Below, in pieces: positions 1 to 11,000 of a DNA stretch of 64,000 nucleotides. The stretch is from Dama dama. Lineage: Eukaryota > Chordata > Mammalia > Artiodactyla > Cervidae. The DNA lies in contig NC_083701.1 of assembly GCF_033118175.1 (NCBI RefSeq), positions 9,009,501 to 9,073,500 of the forward strand, read 5' to 3'. The translations under genes and the position numbers were made by a program. The notes under the pieces are model-generated. The model had not been told where the DNA came from. It was given only the letters and a program-made list of their open reading frames with translations, and did not search any database. Within the stretch, counting starts at the first letter, position 1; each line of letters starts with the position of its first letter.

Positions 1-178
1 TTCCCCTCCTCCCCTCAGTCTTTTTCCAGCATCAGGGTCTTTTACAATGAGTCGGCTCTTTGCATCAAATGGTCAAAATATTGGAGCTTCAGCTTCAGCG
101 TCAGTCTTTCCAATGAATATTTAGGGTTGATTTCCTTTAGGATGGACTGGTTTGATCTCTTTGCGGGCCATAGGTTTC
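1..178 (-). mobile_element. BovB LINE fragment
   Basis: Matches the reverse complement of the 3' part of the BovB reverse-transcriptase ORF (CAGCATCAGGGTCTTTTAC, later TTTCCTTTAGGATGGACTGG). It continues left of the window. Confidence 0.85.
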
Positions 179-744
179 TAAAATTTTGGTCATTGGAGGA
201 ACCTTGAAGACGTAGTTTATCTGTTCCCTGTGAAGATAATTCATCACTTTTGTGTCACTTGTGACCGTTCGCAGAGCTCTGTCATATGCTCCCGTCCCTG
301 GCACAGGGGGGAGGTAGAGCGGAGAACAAGGGTGGGGGCCCCACCCGTCTGCACCCGTGGACCTGAGGGTGGCTAGGGCAGGGGTGGTGGGTGTTCTGCA
401 TCCTCTGGACATCAGCAGAGTGAGGACCTGAAGACCACAGAGGATGAAAGCCTGGGCAAGGGGCCGGGGAGGCTTTGTCAGCCTGGGCCGAGCCCTCCCA
501 CTGGATCCCAGAGCTCTCCTGGGAGCTGGAGGCATTTTTCCAACTGTGCTTGCCTTTGTCCCTTTCACAAACGCCTGCTTTGTGCCTGGCATCATCTTTG
601 GCGCTGGGGATACAGGGGCGAGTGTGACAGGCAGTGACCCTATTTCCAGGGAAGTCAGTTCTAAAGGAGTGTATTGCTCAGCACCGTTCTGAGTGACCTG
701 CCCGTTTGGTGTTCCTACTGCTCACAAGGAGCCCTGTCTGCCTC

Positions 745-850
745 TGACAGATGGACAGCCTGAGCGCACAGAGGTTCAGTCACTTGCCTGAGGTCACGGG
801 GTGCAGGCGGGATAAGGCTGGGATTGCAGCCACTCCTTCTGAGTCCTTGG
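745..850 (-). mobile_element. MIR remnant
   Basis: GAGGTTCAGTCACTTGCCTG is the MIR core. Confidence 0.55.
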
Positions 851-1150
851 AAGCCGAGGGGGGTGGAGTGGGGCACCTGTGATTGAGCTTGATGACAAAT
901 TGAACTATCGTCGGGGCTTGGAGGATGATGGCACAGGCTGCAGTGATGGGGTGAGGACTTCAGCTGAGGCGTCGGGAAAGGCTTTTGGAGCAGGTGACCC
1001 TGGACTGAGACCTGAGGGAAACGTGGACTCCTGTGACAGAAGAGCAGGGACCGATCACCCGTGCAAAGGCGGCAGCACTCGCAGAGGGCCCCCTGGCTCG
1101 GATTCTGAGTCTTCTTCCTCTAAGCTGCTGATAGACTCCACCTTACCAAT

Positions 1151-1358
1151 TTGTTGTTTAGTTGCTCAGTCGAGTCTGACTCTGCGACCCCACAGACTGA
1201 AGCCCACCAAGCCCCTCCGTCCATGGGATTCTCCAGGCAAAACTGCTGGAGTGAGTTGCCATTTCCTTCTCCAGGGCATCTTCCCGACCCAGGGATTGAA
1301 CCCACATCTCCTGCATTGGCAGGCAGATTCTTTACCACTGGGCCACCAGCGAAGTCCC
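1151..1358 (-). mobile_element. Bov-tA SINE with 10-bp target duplication
   Basis: Antisense tRNA-Glu-derived ruminant SINE. CCTTACCAAT flanks both ends (1141-1150 and 1359-1368), marking the insertion precisely. Confidence 0.92.
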
Positions 1359-3054
1359 CCTTACCAATGAACCGCAATATTTGAGCTAACCAAGTACCAA
1401 GTGATGTTTTGTCAAGGTTGCTTCCGAACAGATCTTTGGATAAAACTATATTCATTTGGATTTGGCTCCTGGATCCGGTTGACTCACAATGTTTATGAAG
1501 GTTTCCCGCAGATTTCCAGCAGTCTCTAAAACCGTGGGTGTGAGTCACTTCTGAAGGGCGTCCTTCAGAAGGCACTTTGCACTGTAAAGGCTGATGTTCT
1601 CTGGGTCCTGGTGGCTTACTGCTCACAGTGCCAGGAGCAGAGACTGACAGCCTTGCTAAGGGCAGCTGATGGGCGTCCCAGCCCAGGCACTCGCCTGCAC
1701 ACCCTGACCTCAGATTCACACGGGGGCTCCTGCCTGCGCTGGGCTTCAGCTTCTCTGATGAGCCAGGCCTCCCCAGGCTCTTTCATTGAATCTTTTGGGA
1801 CTTGCACCCTCATGCCCGCCTGACAGATGAGGAAACCGAGGCATTCCCATGGCCAGGAGCAGTGAAGGGGCCACATTGAACCCAACTCTGCCCCAGATCG
1901 ACTCTGTCAACCAGGACACATACTGCAGGATTAACCCCCGGAATGGCCAACCTACGTTTTATGGACTAGGTTCCAGTTCACCTTTGCAATTTTTTATCAG
2001 AAAAGATCTGGCCAGGTATCTAATCCAAACAAGTGCTCCTGTGGGTTTATGTTTAAACCCTGGACGGGGACCTGATGTAAGGACTGGAGCATCGATGTGC
2101 CTTAACGGCAGTCCACTTTTATATGTTCATTTTGTTGGTCCTTAGGGCTCATGGAATGGGGTCCCTTCTGGGCAGTTCTTTGGGGCTGAGTTGAAGGAAG
2201 CTGATCTTCTTCACTGTGAGTGTCCCAAAGTAGCCAGTGTTATTTTTCAAGGAATATTTGGTGCTTCAGCATTTTAGCTAAATGGGGGCAGACTCGTTTC
2301 CTTTCCCAAAGTGGTCAAGAACTTTGTGCGTGTGTGTGCATGAACCAAAATACACACAGTTAGCCCAGAGGTCCTCAGTGAGAAATAGCCTCACGGCTGC
2401 TGTCTCAGGAGACGGCTTAGCCTCCAGCGCAGATGGCATCTGAGCCTTATCTCATCCTGGCTGATGTCACCTTAAATGGGCAGTTTGTTCTGGCCTGGGT
2501 GCTGTTTTAGGGCAGGTCGATGGGTGCCCAGCCAGGCATGTGATGTTCTGCCAGCAGTTTTTGAGACCCTGCTCTGTCCTCACTTGGAGGGGCTTTGGAG
2601 CCCTCAGAGCGTGGAGCTGGGTGGGCTGCTGGCCTGGGGTGCTGGGGCTGCAGGAAGGAAGTGGTTTGATCTGGCGCTGCAGAGAAGGTTCTGGCATCAG
2701 TCTAGGCAGTAGTGTTTGCAAATTTGATGAGTGGGGAAAGTGGAAGTATTTTGAGTTTTGGTTTATTTTCTTTGGCTGGAATTCTAGAATCCGGGACTAT
2801 CAGAGCTGGCAGATGCTTAATGATCCAGCCCTACCCCTTCTGCTGAAGGTGGGGAGGCTTTGTGGAAAGCCCCTGAGGGGGGTATTGGTGTGTCTGCCCA
2901 TTGTCTTAGGGCTTTCTTGCTAAGGTGGGACGTGACCCTTTCTTTGCAGGTAAGAGACCAGTTGGGAGATGTTAAGAAACTGGTCGGAGGGTACTACTGA
3001 GATAGTCGTAAAGGTGGTCCATCTGTCTATTTGGGCGCTGTAAGAGCTGATGTC

Positions 3055-3215
3055 TCGAGCACTAGCTATATGTCACACACTGTGCCGACCTCTTTTCCTG
3101 CATCATCTCACTTAACCCTCAAAACAAATTGTTGGCATCCTTGAAGGGACAAGGTCAGAGAGGGTGTAAGGGATTTGCCCAGGGCCACACAATGATGAGC
3201 TAGACGGCAAAGCTT
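3055..3215 (-). mobile_element. MIR remnant
   Basis: ATCATCTCACTTAACCCTCA and GGGATTTGCCCAGGGCCACA. Confidence 0.65.
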
Positions 3216-4574
3216 GACTGAGTCCCTGGAGCTGGTGGGGGCGGGAGATCTCAGCTCACTGCTGGCGGCTCCCCCTGCCCCGGGGCTGGGTCACTTCCTT
3301 TGGCCCCTCTTGGTGAATTTGCTCTTTGTAATTCCTTCCACCTGGATCTTTAGTTATTTGGATGGTTTGATTTGATGTGGTTTCCATGGGAATCTGTGTT
3401 TGTGTGCTCACCAAGGATCTCCGGGCAATGAGCTGATGTTACCCATAGAGCCTGTGGGTGGAGGGGATGGAAGGAGCTGGGCAGGAGGGGTGGTGGGCTG
3501 GAGGGTCTCCTGCGGCTCCCAGTCTGGTGGAGCTGGGCCTGCAGAGGGGGGAATGTCTGATTCCTGCATGTAGGGGCGTTGATTTCCACCTCCCCCGCCC
3601 CCCAACTCTTGGAAGCAGATCAACTCACAGGGAAAATGGAAACGGTGACCTTTTACCAATGTCTTTCTTTGCACACAATTGCTTCTTGTTTTCCTGCCCC
3701 CTGACTGAAGGTGGGCAGAACTCAGAGGCTTGGAAATCCTCAACCCACCGTTTCCCATCCCTGCCCGCCCCCAGCCTCACTTCCGAGGAAGCCGCTGAGA
3801 CTGAACGTGACAGATGGCAGTGGCACGCATCTGGGTCAGCGCCAAGTGAGGCTTAACCTCTCTGCCCTCCTCCCGGGTTTCCTGGGAACGCTGTCCTGGT
3901 GAAGGGGTCGGGAGCGCCTCGCCCTCCAGCAGTCCCGTAGTGGGGCTCCGATCAGCTCGCCAGGTCTGTCCAGCCCAGGCCATCAGACTGACCTTGTGTA
4001 TACACCTATCTCCTGGTCCTGACAAATAAATAGGTGTCCTGGACAGAGCGGGTGCAGGTCAGCTCTGCCTCTACTAGCCCCATGTCTTCAGCCTATCGCC
4101 TGACCTCCTAGGAGCTCAGTCTTCTAATCTGTAACAACGGGGGCAGAAAGAGGTGTTATGACTGTCACACTCTGTCACTGCTTCAGACTCAGCATGCACG
4201 CCTCCTTTCTTTTTTTAAAAAAATGTATTAGAGTCTTTTTTTTTTAGTGACTACATAAGCTTTTTTTTTTTTTTTTTTATGTTTCTAACTTCTGCATATT
4301 GGGGAGAGTAGGAGAGCAACAGGAAATCAATTTTTAAAAATCTGCTGTGATACTGTTACTGAACACAGGTTCAGTACCCTGTGTTCGGCTGCTTGCCATT
4401 CAAAAGCCAATCCTTGAGAGACAAGGGGTGGTTAGAAAGAAAAGCTTGCTTTATTCAGGAGACCAGCAATCTGGAGAGAAGGCAGACTCATGTCCAAGAC
4501 CCACCTCCAGGGATTCTGTTTAATTATAAGTTTTTGAAAGGAGGTGTATTAGAATCTTTTTTTTTTTTTGTTTT

Positions 4575-4727
4575 ATGCATGATTTGGTTGGCTGGCATCA
4601 CCGACTGCATGGACATGAGTTTGAGTAAGCTCCAGGAGTTGGTGATGGACAGGGAAGCCTGGCATGCTGCAGTCCATGGGATGTTGCAAAGAGTCGGACA
4701 CGACTGAGCAACTGAACTAAACTGATC
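4575..4727 (+). mobile_element. BovB LINE 3' end
   Basis: Sense-strand C-terminus of the BovB reverse transcriptase is still readable (DMSLSKLQELVMDREAWHA), followed by the A-unit tail GAGTCGGACACGACTGAG. Confidence 0.88.
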
Positions 4728-4729
4728 AT

Positions 4730-4940
4730 TTGTTTTTGGTTGCACTAGGTCTTCATTGCTACATGCAGGCTTTCTCTAATTGAGGCAAGCAGGGGCTACT
4801 CTTCCTTGTAGGCATCTGTAGTTTTGGCCTATGGGCTTCTCTGCCCCGTAGCATGTAGGATCCTCCAGGACTAGGTCAAACGCTCGCCTCATGCTTTGGC
4901 AGGCAGATTCTTATCCACTGGACCATCAGGGAAGTCCCTC
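4730..4940 (-). mobile_element. CHR-type SINE (cetartiodactyl)
   Basis: GGTTGCACTAGGTCTTCATTG, the CHR-2 body, ends in the antisense tRNA part (CCACTGGACCATCAGGGAAG). Confidence 0.8.
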
Positions 4941-6493
4941 GGGCCTCCTTGCCTCCCTCTGCTCCATGGATGGCCCTCCTTCCCCTCTTCCTCTTTCTGT
5001 AATCCAAGAGAGGCTGTCCTCCTTGGAGGCTCCCACTGAATTCCCAGGCTGTCACCGTTTCATCCACTGCAGATCATTTCCTGATGTAACTTCTTGACTG
5101 TTTCTCGATGTGATGACAACATTGAAGAAAGTTGAGAAATGGAGGGAGCATGACCTCTGTGAGATCTCCTTCTCTTTTAGATGTCCCAGTGGGCCAGAGA
5201 TCAGGACTTAGAGGCCCAAGGGTCTGTTGGGAATCTTCAGTCAGTGACTGGAGCTGTGTACCTTTGGGTGCTAGGCTTCAGCCCCTGGGACTGGCTTTGT
5301 CCTCTGTGAAACAGCTGTCCTTGGAGCACAGGCTTCAGACCTGGCTTTTTAGAACTTTCCCAGGAGCGGATGGTGTCCTTCTGTGCAAATACGATTGTGT
5401 TCCTTCCACAACGCACCCCTCCCCGTCAGTCTTCACAACTCACGTGCTCCTTTCCCAGTGGGCAGGGCGAGATCAGTGGCTCAGCCAGGCCCACCCTTCC
5501 CCACTGTGCGCCCAGGCAGGGGACCAAGAAGATGGGGGGAAGGTACCTTATTTCACAAAAAGATGATGGTGGGGCCAGCCCTTGGCATTTTATCCTGAGC
5601 CTCTGTTCTCATGATCCGGCTTGCTTGCCTCAACAAGCCGTGACTTAATGCTGCATCTTATGAGCCCCCAACCAGCTTTCTTTGCCTGTTGTCCCAAGGG
5701 TGCCCTCCATCCACAGGCCATGCCTTGACCGAGGCTTGCTAGGCTGAGGGGAGGGGCAGCCCAGCACACCAGCTGACTTAGAGCCTGGGTAAGTATGTCA
5801 TCCTCTTAGAGTCCAGAGCGCTCAGCATCTCCCCAGGGCCTGCTGAGCAGGCGGATTATGGAGGGAGGTGGTGGCAGCAGATCTCAGAGCTCTCCTAGAT
5901 CATCCAGCCAGTTGATTTAAACCCTGGGAGCTGGTCTTTGTAGCTCGACAGTAATTGTCTCTGGGGAGGCAACTGGAACAGCCGGCCTGCAGGGAGACAT
6001 TGCAATTTCCAGTCCCTACCACGGTTTTAGTCTTAGGAGCATCTCCATAAGCAGATGGGTTTGTTATTGACTTTAGTTTACTGCTGAGGGAAGTAATTCT
6101 CAGAGAAGTCTGGTAACTTGGCCAGGGTCACAGGGTGAGTGTAACATTGGAATTAATAGCATCCAACACAGTGCCCTAAAGAGGGTAATGTTTGATATTT
6201 TTGCTGACCCAGAAGGACTAGTACTGCAGACTATAAATGTCACCCAGTCTAAGACTTCTTCCAGCTTCCTGCTCTGTCATCCTGAGCATGGAGCTTTTGT
6301 GCGCATGCTCATAAGATGGCTGCTGAATCCCCAAGCATCACATCCGTGTTCCAAGTAGTAAGCAGGTAGATGCGTGAAGGGAAAAACTCAAAAGGCCAAG
6401 TCTGATTCTTTAAAGAAAATTTCTCCTCAAAGCTCCAGAAACTTCTGCTGACATCTCGTTAGCCAGAACTGAATCTTCTGACCACCCTTGGCT

Positions 6494-6815
6494 ACAGTTC
6501 AGTTCAGTCGCTCAGTCATGCCCGACTCTTTGGGACCTCATGGACTGCAGCACGTCAGGCTTCCCTGTCCTGCACTATCTCCTGGAGCTTGCTCAAACTC
6601 ATGTCCATTGAGTCGGTGATGCCATCCAACCATCTCATCTTCTGTCGCCCTCTTCTCCTCCTGCCTTCGCCAGCCTCACTCTTTCCCAGCATCAGGGTCT
6701 TTTCCAATGTGTCAGGTGGTCCAAGTATTGGAGCTTCAGATTCAGCATCAGTCCTTCCAATGAATACTCAGGGTTGATTTCCTTTAGAATTGACTGGTTT
6801 GACCTCCTTTGCATA
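6494..6815 (-). mobile_element. BovB LINE 3' fragment
   Basis: Antisense copy running from the A-unit (CAGTTCAGTCGCTCAGTC) into the reverse-transcriptase region (TTTCCTTTAGAATTGACTGG). Confidence 0.88.
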
Positions 6816-7955
6816 AATCTCTAAGTGCCTCCTCCAGGCCAGACCCTGTCCAGGACAGAGTCACCCTTTCTCCCCGGAAATCCACAGTCCATTTGGGGAG
6901 ATGGCTAAGAAGCAGGTGTGTGCCCCTGGAGAAGATGCAACAAGAAAGAGGACATTAACTCCTCTGCCCTGTGTCTGAGACAGCCCCCTCCCACCTGGCG
7001 CTATTTCCCTGTCCAAGGTTATCTCCTCTGCTGAGGAACCCAGGGTGGTCAGCTCCCTCCCGTCTTACTGATGAATCTCCGGGGTTTCAGAGGGCTTGGG
7101 AAAAAGCCAAGCTTGGGTTTGAACCCTGATGCCCCAAGCCAGTGGGGACACTGCCCGGCCTGGCCTATTTTTAGAGGGCGCCGTGTGGGTCAGCTGAAGA
7201 GACAATGGAGAATGCGGCCCCCACAATGAACCATTGTTCCCACGGTGGCTTTAGAGCCAGGGCTGGGCCTGGCAGATGACCTGTGGCCCCCACTGGGGGC
7301 TGGACCATATTGCATCCTCTGTGGATTTTTCCAGCGCTTGTAGTGCAGGCACTTAGAGGAAGAGAGGGCTGGGGAAATGGGGGACTCACTTTGGGGGGGC
7401 ATAAAGCTGGGACCCCTGTGCTGAGGGCGGGCGTGGGCACTAGGAGGGAGCCTGATACGCCGAGTGCCATCCCCTGTGAAGCACTCACTCCTCCCCAGGA
7501 GGCTCTGTTATTCCTCCTGTTTCACAGAAGCAGGGTACAGCCCGGGAGATGCTCCAGGCATCTTCAAAGCGGAAGCCTATGAGTCCTTGCACCACTCAGC
7601 CAGGGATGGAGAAGGGAGAGGGTTTTTGTTAAAAGCACAGATAATGAGCTTTTCCACTCTCGAGATGGAACCTGAAAATTGGGGTGTATTTCTTTATTTT
7701 TGCATCAAGGTCTTCAGATTGGCAACCACTGACCGCAAGGGATGGGAGGGGTGAGTTTCCGTGGTTCCCCCCGTCCATCTATGCTTCTAAGAGTGACTTC
7801 TCTGACCAGAGGTACCTGTCACTCAAAGCCCAGGACCAAATGAGAAGCTTCTGCAAACCACAGGGGCACGCTCTGGGTGTCTGCAGGCAGTAATTCCAGC
7901 CACGCGGTGGCTTCGGCTCCCACGTGACAGGCCCGTCTGTCTGCTCTCTCCCCAG

Positions 7956-8061
7956 GAGCAGGACATCGAGACTCTGCATGGCTCTATGCATGTCACACTG
8001 TGTGGGACCCCCAAGGGGAACCGGCCCGTCATCCTTACCTACCACGACATTGGGATGAACC
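7956..8061 (+). CDS. NDRG1: NDRG1 exon 4
   Basis: Encodes residues 34-68, starting EQDIETLHG and ending DIGMN, plus the first base of H69. The acceptor is a pyrimidine tract ending CCCAG and the donor is GTAAGT. This is the first beta-strand region of the hydrolase-like fold (GNRPVILTYHDIG). It is the first NDRG1 exon in the window; no match to the short exon 3 is seen upstream. Confidence 0.96.
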
Positions 8062-11000
8062 GTAAGTCCCGAGCAGTTCTGGGTGAGCCAGTTCCTACCA
8101 GGGCTGGGGGACACAGTCAGCTAGGAAGGGTGGGCAGGAGGGCTCCGGCTCTTTCTCTTTTGCTGGGACTTCCTGGAGCTGTTCTGGGAAGAACTCTTGC
8201 TACGGGTGGTGCTAGTGACAGAGAACTCACCTGCCAAGGCAGGAGACCTGTTGAGATGCAGGTTCCTTCTGTGGGTTGGGAAGATTCCCTGGAGCAGGAA
8301 ATAGCAACCCACTCCGGTATTCTTGCCTGGAGAATCCCATGAACAGAGGAGCCTGATGGACTATATATAGTCCTTGGGGTCACAAAGAGTTGGACATGAC
8401 TGAAGCAACTTAGCATGCAGGGGACTTCCTGGAGATGTTCTGGGAGGAACTCTTGCTACAGACTGGACAGGCCTGGAGCGCGCTGCCTGAGGGGCATGGA
8501 GAGGCTGGGGACTCAGGAGCCCTCCGCCGTCAGTCTGTGTGACTGCTTTTAATGAAAGCATGCAGTGGATTTTAGTATTTTCACAGCATTGTGCAACCAC
8601 CAACACAATCCGTTTCAGAGCATTTTTGAAAAGTGAGGTGAAAGTGTTAGTTGTTCAGTCATGTCCGACTCTTTGCAACCTCATGGACTGTAGCCTCTGT
8701 CCGTGGAATTCTCCAGGCAAAAATACTGGAGTGGGTCGCCATTCTCTCCTCCAGGGGATCTTCCTGACTCAGGGATTGAACCCAGGTCTCCGGCATTGCA
8801 AGCAAGTTTTTTACTGTCTGAGCCCCCAGGGAAGCCTGTCCTTTTATCTATCACCCTGGTGGCTCAGAGGGTAAAGCGTCTGCCAACAATGCGGAAGACC
8901 TGGATTCAATCCCTGGGTCAGAAAGATCCCCTGGAGCAGGAAATGACAACCCACTCCAGTATTCTTGCCTAGAAAATCCCATGGACTGAGGAGCCTGGTA
9001 GGCTACAGTTCATGGGGTCGCAGAGTCGGATACGACTGAGCGACTTCACTCTCACTGACTCTCCCAATCTCTCATACCCTCCAGCCCCTGGCCACCACTA
9101 GTCTACCTTCTGTCTCTAAGATCTGCCTATTTTGGACATTTTTTTATCAGTGGAATCACACAAAATGTGGTCTTCCTGACTGGCTTTTTTTGTAATTTGT
9201 CCACATTGTACCATGTATTAGTACTCTGTTCTCTGAATGAGACCCCAAGGTTTAGACCCATCACAGATTACTTATCTATTCCAGCTGTTGGGCATTTGCC
9301 CTGCTCCCACCTTTAGACTATTCTGCATGCTGCTGCTGTGAATGTTTAGACTGAATTCTTAGGATTACCAGGAAGTGTCACCAAAGTTGGGCTTTTTACT
9401 GATGGAGGGGGCCCAGAATAAGATTAACTTAATATTACAGTTACAGAAAGCAGAAATGGTACTGTGACGGTTAGGAAGGAACTTATAGGCCTTCCTAGTC
9501 TAGTGTGTATTGCAAGCTGGGTGTTTGCTCAATTCTTGATCAGCAGACTGCCGGAGTGACATTTTTTCCCCTATAGTTCTTAATACCTTGAGGCTAGGAA
9601 TGATGTCAGTCACTGAAAACTGTTTTTCTCCTTCACTCTCATTCCTCTTTTATCAATCTCTTCTTTTCCGACATGTAATAACCATATTCCCCATAACCAT
9701 AACCATAACCATCTGTACCAGATCCCACACTAGGTCCTTTTTTTAAAATTTTATTTCTTGGCTCGGCTGGGTCTTCATTGCTCTGTGCAGGCTTTCTCTA
9801 GTTGCAGAGAGCAGGGCTACTCTTCACCGTGGTACGTGGGCTTCTTGCCTTATATCAGCAGAGGACAGTGGGAAAGAAAAGGTGACCATTCTTGAAAGTT
9901 CCTTCCAACTGCCATGTAGCCGTGAAACAGACAGAATGAACGCAGACTTTGTTCTCTCCTGACTTCTTCCTCTGCCCTCTCACCTGCCTCTTCTCCAGAC
10001 AAAACCTGCTACAACCCTCTCTTCAATTCCGAGGACATGCAGGAGATCACCCAGCACTTTGCCGTCTGCCACGTGGACGCCCCTGGCCAGCAGGACGGCG
10101 CTGCATCCTTCCCCACGGGGTAAGACCAGGGAGCCTTGGGCAGGAAAGCCGTGCAGAGTGGAAACAGGCGGTGGGGGGAGGCCTTAGGTTGGTTTTTAAC
10201 TTTTTTCTTTTTTATTATGATAAAATGTATATAACTTACATTTTACCGTGTTTAACCATTTTCCAGTGTATTGACATTAAGTACATTCACATTGTGGTAC
10301 AGCCATCACCACCATCATCTCCAGGACTCTTTTATGAGCCTAAACTGAAGCCCCACAAGCATCATGCACCAACTCCCCGTCCCCCGCCCCTCTGGACACC
10401 CTGTCCCCCGGTCTCACAGCAGCCCATTTAGGCTGACTTGTTAATAGGTGTTTGTGGCCTAGACAGGACTGAAGTGGGAGAGGTTCTTGACAAGATGAAA
10501 TGGTTAGGAGAACGATCTAGAAAGTTGGGCAGAAAAAGAGAGATCGTCATTGGAAGTAATATTGATGAAGTACATCCTGTGACCAGGCTTAATCATCTTT
10601 ATTTGCAAATGTTATTTGCGTTTAATCCTTATATAACCGGTGCTGGCAGCTCCATTCTCTAGATGGAGAAACTGAGGCATGAAGAGGTTGACTGCCTTGC
10701 TCAAGGAGGGTGACCGGGTTTGCGCCCAGTCTGCTGAATCTAAGGCTCATCCCCTCTTTGGAACATCAGGCTACCTTGTTCCCGGGTGTGAACTTCCTGC
10801 TCCTCTGCAGTGTGTGGCTGGCGTGGCCTCTCAGTTCTGGCTGTGAGACGGAGGCCAGGCTTAGTGAATGCACTGGACAGTCAGGGTCACACAGGTTTAA
10901 AGTCTCCCAGAAGAGGCCTTCTTGGTCTCCACAAAGAGCTCTCCTTTTTTGGTTTAGTATTCTGAATTATCCTTTTCTTCCTTTTTTTTTTAACTGAAAA

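Larger units (their letters stand above)
1..7955 (+). other. NDRG1: NDRG1 intron 3 (3' part)
   Basis: No coding exon found. It contains two BovB fragments, a Bov-tA, a BovB/CHR pair near 4.6-4.9 kb and several MIR remnants. The rest looks like unique intronic DNA. The short human-type exon 3 (about 36 nt) was looked for and not seen, so it probably lies to the left. Confidence 0.8.
8062..9998 (+). other. NDRG1: NDRG1 intron 4
   Basis: Holds three Bov SINEs, a split old L1 3' end and a truncated CHR SINE near 9736-9850. A short (CATAAC)n run lies near 9691-9712. Confidence 0.9.

Noticed and set aside
1120..1719. 199-residue minus-strand frame
   Set aside because: Its recognisable part (LPANAGDVGSIPGSGRCPG) is the usual translation of a Bov-tA SINE.
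1..7955. NDRG1 exon 3 (about 36 nt, ending ...FDVQ)
   Set aside because: No matching short segment flanked by AG and GT was found by eye, so I did not annotate one. An alignment against bovine NDRG1 mRNA would settle it.
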